Both the position numbers and the translations under genes were made by a program. The notes below the pieces were generated by a model, which ran no database searches, was not told the DNA's origin, and saw only the letters and a list, made by a program, of their open reading frames with translations. This document shows positions 12,401 to 24,400 of a stretch of DNA of 64,000 nt, piece after piece. The stretch is taken from assembly GCA_009792885.1 (NCBI GenBank), contig WMCF01000015.1:3921076-3985075 (forward strand), given 5' to 3'. The DNA comes from Eremophila alpestris peregrina. Its lineage: Eukaryota; Chordata; Aves; Passeriformes; Alaudidae. How positions within the stretch are numbered: position 1 is the stretch's first letter; the number at the start of each line of letters is the position of its first letter.

Positions 12401-15400
12401 ATATATCAGATAAGAAAACATACCATAAGATTGTTATCTATGGTGGTCCCACTGGCTTTCAGCAAAATCAGATTTATAATTCCGACAGATGTTCTAATTA
12501 GTCCGTGTTTGAATAGAAATAACTTTTGCTTAAGCAAAAAAACCATGTAGATTCATATGGCATTCTTTAAAGCATTTACAAAGATGCTGGCATCTTTGTT
12601 CAGTGCTAAAACATGCTAGCCAATACCTTAAGTCTATCACCTAAAGAAAAGTTTTAAGTAATTGTTTTCAAACATACCTTTTTATTCTAAAAATTTTGGT
12701 ACACTGTCCTATGTCACAGCAAAACATGGCAGTAGCTGTATGACAAGAAATACATTGCTGAGAAGCTTCAAACTGGACACACAGTGTTTCTTAAGATAAA
12801 ACATTATATTTATGGTCCCATTTTCTGAGACACTAATTTTGTTTTAAATTTTTTTTTATTTGAAGGGTATTATTCAGCTGGAGAAAGAACTGGCAAATTT
12901 AGGAGGATCGTGTGCAGCAGCTTTGATGAAGAAAGATTTAGCGCTTCCTATTGGTGAGAACCTACTTCATTATTTCATCATTGTCCATGTTTTCTGAATT
13001 ACTAGTACTTTTAAATTTTATTGTTGCTTTTAATTTAAGATAGTAATACAAAATTGAATCTTGAATTGAGAATTGAATCTCATATTCTGAAATATGTAGA
13101 TAACTGCCAATATAACTGTTAATTTTTCCAGCAGGTGGTGAGTTTGAAGAGGATCTTGAGATACTTGAAGAGGCTGCCTTACAGGTATGCTGCAGCTTTT
13201 TATCCATTGCCATGTACTTAAACACATAATTGCATTGAAATTTTCTGACTGCTACAGAAGAATATAATTTGTAAGTTTTTTATAGTGGAATGGAATCCAG
13301 CTTATTATGTAACAGTTTGAGACTCATACAAAATTTTAGTATTTACGTAAAATCATTTTTTATAATGAATCTGCTTGGAAAAAAAATGCATGCCATGCCA
13401 CACAGAATATTAGATGACCAAGTATTTCAAAATATCTGTTGGGCTGAACTTGAAGTATTTGGCAAGTTTTAAATGTTTCCAAAATCAGTCTTTTACATGT
13501 CTTTGTAATTAGAGAAATAAAAACACTTTTTCAGCTGAGCCAGATGTTAATCAAGTTCCTGATAATATGATTGCAGTTGTTCTGGTTTGTTGATGGCCTT
13601 TTGTTTAGTGCAGTGGGAGCTAATGCCGAAACTCCCTTAACTTAACCTCTTGTGGCATAAATTATTGTTTAATAGACTGAGATGGCTTTTTAAAAAGCTT
13701 TTAACTGGGTAAAGTTTATTTTTCTTGAATGGTTTTACGTGCCTAAAAATGTTTGTACCAATTTTGTCACATTATGGGAAGATGTCAGCATGTTACTGAA
13801 AAGCTGTTCTATGTCTCTCTTTTCACCCTCAACCTCTACCAAAAAAAAAAAAAAAAGGTGTGCAAATCTCACTCAGGCATTCTTGGGAAAGGCTTGGCAC
13901 TCTCTCACTCACCAACCATATTGGAAGCTCTGGAAGGAAGCCTTCCACTGCAGGTACAAAGTAATGAGCAGTCCTTTCTGGAGGATTTCATTGCTTGTGT
14001 GCCAGGATCGAGTGGTGGACGACTTGCAAGGTAAAACTGCACTGTTACTTGTCCTTTTAACTGGCTATAGAACTCTCACAGTTATTTCAAATATTAGCTA
14101 AATAAAACTGTTTGGCTATATTGTTTCCATTGATACATTAGTTAAAGCCATGCAGGCATTCAGATGTTCTGTGTCCTTTCTTAGCTTTATGTCACATTTG
14201 TACAGAGTAAGAATTTGTCTTTTGGAGCCTGTAAGAGATTTTAATGCTAGGTGGTTTTCTTTGCTGTAGGTGGCTGCAGCCTGATTCATATGCTGATCCT
14301 CAAAAAACATCACTGATTTTGAATAAGGATGACATCCGATGTGGTTGGCCAACTGTTATTACAGTGCAAACAAAAGACCAGTATGGGGATGTTGTTCATG
14401 TTCCTAATATGAAGGTAATTGTAATCTTGGCTGTTCTGCTTCATCTTGCTGTCTTTTAGTTTATTGTAGGTATTCCACAGAATACCCTTGTATAGAACAG
14501 AAAGTTGCATTCATATATTCACTGTAGTCAGACTTTCTTACCTCTAAATCCACAAAACTGCCGAGTTCTGTATTATGCCAGCACCATTTCCTGCAATTCA
14601 TAATTGCTGTAGTGAACTACACGTGTGTAGTTGCATAAATAATCAGTCATAAGTGAGGTGTGATGGTGTATTAAAGTGACAAGAATCCATTTTTTAATTT
14701 GTAAGCCAGGAGAAAGTTATTATAAACCATACAATTATCTCTTATAAACCATAGACTTTGTGATGGGAAAAAAGAATCAGAAGCACATTGATGAACCACC
14801 TTATAGTTACTTTATTTTAGACTAGAACAATACTCTTCCCTTTTCTGTTTCTAATTCTTGGAAGTTCCTGTAGTCCTTGCAGTTAATGATAACTGTGTTT
14901 GCCTTCAGCCTCTTCAGTTAACCACTGTTTTTCAGTACTGGCAAGGGGGTGTTCTTGACAGCCTCAGGTAGCGTTAGAAGAACTTGGTGCCTTTTGGTGT
15001 AAAAACCTATGTGGAATGTGTAAAAGTGGGCTGCTTGAAGTATTAAAGCAATGCAAACAAAACAAAGACAAAATGGTTTTCATGTAGTTCTAATAAATTA
15101 GGTTACTTCTGTGTTTTAAAGCCCACTACGACTGTGGAGTAGTTGGTTTTGTTCACGCCCAAGTGTAGCTGATATACCTTTTACAAAGACATGATTCCTG
15201 TGATAAAAGCTCTCAAATCAGTTCTTTTTATGTTGTGTAGTAATTGAGAGTTGTCTTACAGTGAGCTGTAAACCTAATAATGAACAGTAGTTCTACAACA
15301 GTAACACAATAATCAGCTTAGTCACAAACATTACTTGAGTGAAACTTCTGTGATTACTGACTTAAATTAATGACAGAACAAGTGGAAAACTCTCAGTAGT

Positions 15401-18400
15401 GATTTTATCCTATCAATCTGGAAAAGGATAAGTCAAAATATTATCAAAGTTATTGCTGGTTTTATTATTTAATTGCTGTTCACAAGTGTATTAAAGTGAC
15501 AAAAATCTTTATTCAATTTAATCATTCTTCTGGGCTCATTCAGTGTACAATGCAATTATGTAGCTTTTGGTAAATTAAGTAAAATTTTGATAAAATAATG
15601 TATGAAAACTGCAGTATTTAAACATCTGCACTTTATTGCAGATTGAAGATGAGTAAGACATAAACATATTTTCTAGGTAGTTTGTCTTCCTCAGAAAATA
15701 GTGTGCTGCTGACTCTGAGGGAAAGAGTCAGTTAAAACATGCATTGAAGAGCACAATATAAATAAATGTACAGTGCTGGTGTGAGGTGGCAGAGCCAGCC
15801 AGGATCCAATCTGGCTATTGCTGATCCAGATCTAGTGGCCATGATCCACTCTGAAATCTGTGCACTCACTTGGAAGGCTCTCTTCCTACTTGGTTGCACT
15901 TTCCTTGTTGTGGGAAGACTTCCCTAGGCATGCCAGGCTGTGTGCTGGTTCCCAGGGAGTGCCCTGGGACTGGCAGAAGGGACACCAGCTTGTGCTCATG
16001 GTGTGCTGAGTCAGTTGGGTGCTTCTCCCCTGCCCTTTGGCATCTTTCCAAGGTGCTGTGCTTGGCTTTGCCGATTCAATGTAGATACATTGGGGTTTGA
16101 CACAGCTGGATTTACAGGGAGTGCTCTAAGCACTTTGTCACTGCACTGCATCAAATTTAATAGAATGTATGTGTGTCTTCTCACTAAATCATATTCCCTC
16201 TTCCACATCTTATTACAGGTAGAAGTCAAAGCTATTCCTGTTTCTCAGAAAAAAACATCTTTGCAACAAGAACAAGCTAAGAAAGTGCAGCGGATACCAG
16301 GGAGTCCTGCAGCAGTTTCCCCTAGCAGTGACATGACCTTTGGAGGACTTCCCTCCCCAAAGCTTGATTCCTCCTATGAGCCAATGATAGTAAAAGAAGC
16401 TCGGTATATTGCTATTACAATGATGAAGGTAAGTTACTGCAATTTTGGCAATATAACTATAGAATTCAGCATTCAAAATGTGTAAAGGTATGCAACAGAA
16501 CAGGAAAAATGTACTTTTGGTCCCAATCTGAAAATATATGCAATACAAATTACTTTGATTATATATTAGTTCAGCAATAAACTAAATACATCAAAAAGGC
16601 CAATTGCTTAAACTCTAAAGCAGTCAGATTGGGTTAGCATAAAAAGGAAAGTTGTCTTGATTTTGATTAGACAGATTGCAAGTTAATCTGAGTCACTCAG
16701 TAGAAAAAAAAGCAGATATTGAAATGGTGAACTGAAAGTTAAGCCAGTATTTTTGTTTATATGGAGTTGGAGTGTTGCAGTGAATACATATTTAAAACTA
16801 GAATAGGTGAACATAGGAAAAGATAACAGCTCAGCATAGTAAAAAAAGGCACACAAATGGTTTATATATCAATGCATATGTCTTAAGTAGCATCTGATGA
16901 AATGAGCCACTGTTAAATGGATCAGCTCAGACACTTTGCCAGGAACAGTTTTTAAAGAAGTGAGAACTGAGCAGCTAGTGTTGATTGGATTGAGTCCATT
17001 ATAGCACATGCAGTACATTTACATGGGTGTGCCATGCTGACCCAGCTGAGAGATGTGACGCGTTGTGTACTGCTAACAGTTGCACAGTGTAATGAGACAG
17101 GATTAGCCAGGAGGGTAGAGAAGGATAATACTTAGCGTAATCAGTGTGGATTTGTTGTGAGGGCAGAACCAGCAAACTAGTTTGGGTTTTTTTGCAAGGG
17201 ACAGTGCTGCAGTACCTGTGTGTAAGTAGTGCATCTGGGTACTGAATAGTGTCTTAATAGATCAATGGAAGAACTGTTAAATCAATGTAGTGTACAACAA
17301 ATGGCTTAAGAACTTGCTAAATCATGTGCATATCAAGGTGTGATTTTGGCATTTTTATTTGGGCTACTGCAAACATCACTTCTTGGTTTGATACTTCTAT
17401 TAAGAGTGACTCAAGGGGAGGCAGAAATACATTATTTATTCCAAGCTGGGTCTTGGATGAGATTTTCGATAGCCACTGTCTGCAGGTACCTGCTGCTTCT
17501 TTTGCAGTGATGGGTGTCAAATCTGCTCACAGATTCACACTTAACAGAGGAACGTGGTAACTCAGCAGCCATTGCAGCCCAGAGAGATTCTTGCTGAGGC
17601 ACTTTGTCCACATCTAGGTCTAAGTCTGTTTTCTTAAGGGGCTTTTCAGAGCAGTGATTTCACAAGACACTGTTGAAATGAACCTTTTTTGTAGTGGAAG
17701 TCAATAGAAGTATCACCTCAGTGTTGAGGGAATTTAATCTTCACTTAGAGATGAAAGAAAAAGGATCTGAAATTTCATTGACAGAGCCTATGGGCTGTTT
17801 TACAGGTTTTACCTGCAACATACTTGCTTTCTTGTCTTCAGTGCACTGCCTGGATTCAGAAGGGCTTTATACAAGTAAAATTTGGAGAGATTCAAAGACT
17901 TAACAAGGTTTTATGTTAGCAGTATCACTCTTTCTTGGCTAAATAATGGCTGTTTAATGAGACAATGAAGATACTCTCTCGTGTGCATAGATACTTCTGT
18001 GTTTTCAAATTTGCTTCTGATTCCCTGATCAATGCTTCTGGGGTGTGCAAAGTTAGATTGATGTGTTCTTTAAGAAAATGCTCTGCTTTCTTTTATTCAG
18101 GACAGTGACATAACTGATAACTGTTGGGTTTATGTTTGAATTTAATCTCTTCATAGGCATATGAAAATTATTCTTTTGAAGAACTACGTTTTGCTTCACC
18201 AACACCAAAGAGGTAAACATTAAAAAATTTCTTTTGGATAGGGGCTTAAATTAACGTGTCCTGACACTTCTGCTTACACCCAGACTCCCAAGTGTCTGCC
18301 AGGTAATTGTGTCTGAAGGCAGAAACACGGAAGTCAAGTACTATGTTTTCTTATATGTAGCAATTTAATTTAAAATCTTTTTTCTTAATTGTTTAAATGT

Positions 18401-21400
18401 TGTTTCCTCATTTGTATTAGCTACTCTCTGAATGTTCTTTTATCATTGCCCATAAATTAATGTGGAATAGAGGATTATATTTTCACAGTAAATGAGGGGG
18501 GATTAGTACATTGGAAAAAAAAGGAAAAATTGTATTTAGATGATCTGCTAGAAAAAAAAGAGTAGTTTCCAAACTAAACATTATATTAATCATTATATGT
18601 TTATGACATATATTATGTCCAAAAACACAATTAACTATGATTTTAATTGTTTTGTTTATGCCTAGACCCAGTGAAAACATGTTGATCAGAGTCAATAATG
18701 ATGGTACATACTGTGCAAACTGGACTCCTGGAGCTGTTGGTCTCTACACCATTCATGTTACTATAGATGGCATTGAAATAGGTACTTCATTTTCACTATA
18801 TTTAAACATAAATGTATATTATTTCCACTTTGTATACTGTCACATTTATGTCTTGATGCTCATAAGATTTAATATTACAGTTCATAGCAAAATTTAGCAG
18901 CCAAGTTTTCATTCAGAAGCTTTCTAGTTAAATCACTCTTCTTTGTCAGAAGAAAAAGATCTGCACTCTGAAACAGGAATATATGTTGCAAATCATGTAT
19001 TTGTAATGTGGTTAGACTACCAGATTAACAGACTCTCTTATTCTCAACTCAGTGTTGAAAGGAGAATGTCTTGTTTCAGCTGAGAGTGATAGAGAAGTGT
19101 AGTTAAAGGGGAAAAAAACCCAGCCCAACACTGAAAAACCTAAGGAAAGGCAAAAGTTTTCCTGACGATGCTGAAATACATACTGTCATTTGTTCTGGAA
19201 AATTGAGGAGGTGTCTCTTAACTGAGACTCTACCTGAACTCTTAATTATTTGTACTAATTTTTAAGTGCTTTTGGTGCATTCCTTGCTGGAAATCTTTTA
19301 GTTTTCTTGCCAGTCTTGGGGACTGCACTATGAGATACTATAGCATGTGGTGGAAAGAGTGCCCTTCCAAAAATACTCTTTATCTTGAATGCTCTCATGT
19401 TAGCCTTAGTAGTGATAGGGTAAAGATGGTAGTAGAAACACTGGAAAGTGTTGTAGCTGGAGCCACATTGGAAAAGAGGGTTTGGGTGAATTCATGAGTA
19501 CCAGCAGTTCCTCTTTCCCAATACTGACCAGCACCTTTAGTAAACACATAGTGATACTCATAAATACAAGTACTCATAGAAATGGAATGGGATTTGGTTT
19601 TATGTGTTAACTACAGAAGATAAGATGTATAAAATATTATTATTAGTGGTTATCTCTAGTCCTCAGAGGGACATTTGCCTTTATAGGAACCTGTAGTGCA
19701 CTCAGTTATATTTTTCCCAGTGTGTCATCTCTGGAGCAAATTTTACACTGTAGTTTAAATCAGCTGCTCTTAAACTTTTACACAGGTTCTACTGTCCTCA
19801 AGCAGTGTGTAGGGTAAACTTTTAGAAATGATAAATATAACTCTTCCCCTTAATTATTAAATAGGTATGAGTATAGTCTTAATACTTAGCTGTGCCATTT
19901 TTCTGCGATGAAACTTTCTGACTCAGTCATTTTGTTAGACTGTACCCTCTGAAGCTTTCATGTACCTATGCTTGACCAATAATTCTGTCAACTTTTGACT
20001 GCTTAAGTACTGGTAACACTTTCTCTTTGTTTCAAACAGTTTATGTTCTTGGTGCTTGTGGATTGCTTCTGTTACTGCCATGCTTCTTTAGAAGGATGTT
20101 CCTTAAACGAACAGTTTTATTGCTAGGTCTGCATGCTGCATTTCAAGATGTTGTTCTTCAGAGGGCCACTGCAAAATGAAACAAAAAATTAAAAAGTATC
20201 TACTGTTGCAGTTTGCTTTTAGCAGTGATTGCTAAGGCGATTTCTTTGAAGGTTATTAGTCATATATAAAATATATTCATTTATTACTTAATTTTTTGTG
20301 TCTTTATGTGTGTTTACATGTATTTTTCTTCACAAGAATGTTGCTTCTCAGTGCCTTCAGGTTTTTTAACAGCTTTGGTAATGAAATATGCCAATTCTTT
20401 ACATTATAGGCCTTTTCTGGTTGTATAACATGGCTTTTCAGGCTCTTATACCTATGTGTCACATGTAGCAATCAATTAGCTTCTGTAGCTGCACACTTAA
20501 GCTGCTGCCTCTCCGGAAGCTTTCACTTGCTCCTCTCAAACATTACACTCAGTGTTGACCATTCCTTGAAACATAACCCTACAGACACTATTAGGATACA
20601 AAATTATGTGGTAGTGCTTTGTACATAAACTGTGACAGGTATCTAACCACAGCATGAAACTACATCTCTGTAAATTTCCACATATGAAAATAGAAATGTT
20701 CAAAAATTATTACCTTGCACCATGAAGCCAACTGCCAAGTGCTGATTTTGGCAGAAGATAAGTGGTTATTTTCTTTACTCTGAGTTGTAGCATAGATAAA
20801 CTGTAGTTACTGTTTAACTGATATATCCCCTTATATTTATTTTTTTTAAACTTAAGTCTTTGTTTGCTTATAGATGCTGGACTCGAAGTGAAAGTAAAAG
20901 ATCCTCCAAAAGGAATGATACCTCCTGGAACCCAACTTATTAAACCAAAAGCAGAGCCTCAGCCAAACAAGGTTTGGAGAACTGAAAAAAACCCCTAAAC
21001 AGATAGTTATGTTTGGGTGGGACTTTACTGTTGTTTAATATATACTTTGTCATATAATAGTGGTGCAGACTTAAGGATATTTGCAGATCACTTAAACATA
21101 CTGAATGAAATGAAATTATTATACTGGATAAAATGAAACAAATCCATTTAATTTTCTTATTGTACATGAATTTAGGAAACTGTTAGAAGCTCTACAAGAA
21201 GCTGCCTTTGTGTTGGCTCATCACACAAGCATTGCACACCTCTTATTAAAGCCACAGACAAGATTTTTCTCTATTATTAGTTCTATTTCTTATATATCAT
21301 ACTATGAAATAATTAGTGCACGAAATTTTGCAAATAATTTGTTCGTTTTAGCATAAGGATCTTCAGTCAGTATAAAATCCATAATCAGTTTCTTTAGTAT

Positions 21401-24400
21401 ATTTTCCTTCCTTAGAGAATGGCATAATTATGTTTTCTGAAGGTGTCCTTTTTGTAGCTTTTGACATCCCAGTTTCACCTCATCATTCCACCCTGAAGGA
21501 CTAAAGTAGACATAATATAGCAAGTAAGCTGAAATGAGTGGCAGTGGTATAAGGAAAATGCCCAGATGAGGGAACTACCTTGCATTTCCTCTTAAATGCA
21601 AAGGTAGGGATATTAAATGAGGTGCTGTTATTTTTTTTTGTGGAATAAACCTGAATTAAAAGATGTGGAACTCTGAAATACCACAAGGTTGTCTTTCCTC
21701 TCCTACTGAAATTGTGAAGGTGGTTAAGAAATACATGGTTACAAAAAGGATCAAGTTTCTGACAATTTCTTATGTCTACAGTGCATCCTGATTTTTTTTG
21801 TTTCCTAGACTTCAGGATAATCCAGACACAGTAACTTTGTTGTATGTTTCCCCAGCTTTTAAAATGCATTCAGCATCTCCTTCTACTACTGATAAGATTC
21901 TTCTTCCCTGCAGCCATGCCTCAGATTAAAAAGAATAAATGTACTTTTAGTTTCAATGCAACCTTTATCCCTCACTGGGTCTCTTTTTATTTTTTCCCCA
22001 AGAAGCTTCTTTTAGACTTTCTCCCTTCTCTTGGAAGGAAGACTTCCTGGTTAGTTCATTATCTTACTTAGAACTCCCAATTTGTACTAAGAGAGATTTA
22101 TCTCATGCAACTTAATGATACCTCCACCCAAGCTGATCATCATATGTTTTGTATTTCTGTCACCATGTTGAGAGAATCTGGTTTGATATGTGATAAATTG
22201 CTAAACAGAAGTTCTGTTTTTCTTTTCAATTATTACAGTGGAAATTGGGGTGACTTGTTCATCCATGATAGCTCTGTGTTGTAAAGGAACAGTCAAAGTA
22301 CTTGATAGAAGTCAGTCCTCTGGTGTTCTGAGATGTTATGTAGTGTTTAATCCTCTCCTCGTGTTGTTCTGTATGCGTGTTTCATTTCTCTTTCCAAGTT
22401 TTAGCCTCTTTGAAAAAGGAGTCATCTTTGTCCTGTACATAGTGTCTGTAGAGCCTGCTGAAAAATTGCACTAGACCTTTCATGGTAAATCATTTAATCA
22501 GTCATCTTTCTTCTGTGTCATAATAAATCACATAACAAATCAGGATAATTCTTTGTATCATCAGCAGTATTGTAAGTAATACAGCAAGGTAATAATTGTA
22601 CTGTGTTCCATGTTTCTGAGGCCAAGAAAGCAGATTAGACATGTATCAGTCAGAGACAGTCCAATATACCAAATCATGTTTTGCTGAGAAAAAGGGCTTA
22701 GTTGAGCTCTAAATGCTTCTTCATCATCTTTGTCAGTCTAAAATTTCAGATAGTTATAACCAAAGGACACTAACAGTGCATTTTCAGTGGTGATCTGTTC
22801 TCAGCTAGAAACACCAAAGTATTTTCATTGAGGTACTGGAAAATTCCAGATTTTTAGCCAAACCTTACTTAAATTGCAAGCTGAAAATAGTTACCGTGTT
22901 ATGATTTTGTATGTGTGTTCTTCATTCTCTGTTATTTGAAGTCAGATGAAAAATCTGAAGGAGACTATGATAGTGATCTCTATTCAGCCTGGGGTATATG
23001 ATCCGTAAGAATTGCTGCCTCCTTATTAGCTGCAAAGTTTAAATTAACTAACTTGTAGGAAACTTCATTCAACATCCTATTGAAGAAAACATTATTTTTC
23101 AAGCTATGTAGTGTAATTCAGTGTAGTTGGAACTATGTAAAAGAAAATGGTCCTAATTTAGCTGAATTTGAAAGTGCAAGACTGGTACCAGAATGATTGG
23201 TCACTAACATGTTTTGATGGTTTTTACTGTCCTGACACAACAAGTAGCTAACATTGATTGCAAAACCAAAAAACAACCACCAAGCCCAAAAAAGCTCTGG
23301 GCTGGGGGTGAATTTTCTCACCCCTTTGTAGAATATATATATATATATATATAAAACCCCCTTGTTAAGATGAACCAATCTTAGACAGCACCCCTTTCTG
23401 TTGGGTGACATGAACCTCTTGGCAAATTTGTCAAATAAAAAAGCACAGCACCACACCTCTTGAAAACTGCTAGGGATGATGTACATCCTGATGGCTAAGC
23501 CTTTCTGCCTTCATCAGTTCTTCAGTTGGAATCCAGTTTGTGTGTGCTCCATGGAAGAACTGCCTGTGGAGGTGTTACAGAGTTCAAAACCACTGTGCTG
23601 TACAGAAATACTCCTAGCAAAGAGGTGCTGTATCAGAAAGAAGACACAGACAATTTTTTCATCATGGTCAGAAATGACCATAAGAGAACTCCTAATCTGT
23701 TGTTTATCGTATTGTCTGTCAGTGGATCTGTTCCTTAAGAAATTTCTAGTTACAGGTTGAAGTGTTTTGTTAACTGTTTAGGTTAGCAGTTGCAAAAGGG
23801 AAGAAGGCTTTTTCCAGGTCTGTGTCTACTCAAAATCTGGAATGTGAGTTTTTCCTCTAAATTAAAGTTTTTAATCCAAGTTCTAGCAAACTGTCATAAT
23901 GATTTTCTGAAGTAACATGATGCAAGGACCCCTAATTTGCAAGATTTTGGTTTTGGTTTGTCTGTGTTTAGAGTGCTGCCAGCACTACAAAGTGATTCAG
24001 CTTTTTACTTTTACAAGGACCTTTAAAATCTTAGTTTTGTCTGTTGCAAGAATCTAAGTGTTATGATTAAGAGGACTGTTAATACGCAAAACTTGCACAT
24101 TTTGGAATAATTTCTGTATGAAATCCTTTACATGCTTCTGTTTTGGGGGCTGTGTTGGTTTTGTATTTTGGTTTTTTAAATTAGCCTCAGAATAAATACA
24201 ATTCCTTAAATAATTTCTTTAGGGAAAAAAGATTAATGCACTTAGCTGTTACCTTTCATTATGTTCATCATCACTGAGTTTGTTCCTTTCATATCATTCT
24301 GTGCTGTATGTTGTTATAGATTAAATCCATATTTCCATTGATACTTTTATCACTTTTACCTCTGGAGTTTGAAAATAACCTTCCAAGAAAATGGTTTTAT

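Larger units (their letters stand above)
488..13857 (+). other. MYCBP2: Introns between window exons 1 and 13
   Basis: Introns: 488-2130, 2323-3139, 3347-4089, 4222-4752, 4932-7477, 7621-8401, 8503-9602, 9822-10933, 11160-11462, 11582-12865, 12954-13134 and 13185-13857. All AT-rich. The only simple repeat of note is the (TAA)n at 11615. The intron at 11582-12865 holds an unusual pair of overlapping open frames (12137-12550) and a perfect 16-nt palindrome, ttttgcttaagcaaaa, at 12524. Nothing else is recognised. Confidence 0.8.

Noticed and set aside
15940..16485. 181-codon frame through the exon 15 region.
   Set aside because: Only 16219-16428 is the exon; the upstream part lies beyond the acceptor and the downstream part beyond the gtaagt donor.
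17000..17600. Possible LTR or ERV remnant around 17.0-17.6 kb.
   Set aside because: No terminal repeats, primer-binding site or recognisable coding remnant could be pointed to.
23476..23760. Two overlapping plus-strand frames (94 and 70 codons) in the 4.1-kb intron.
   Set aside because: No matching acceptor/donor pair with the needed phase 0-0, and no family resemblance.
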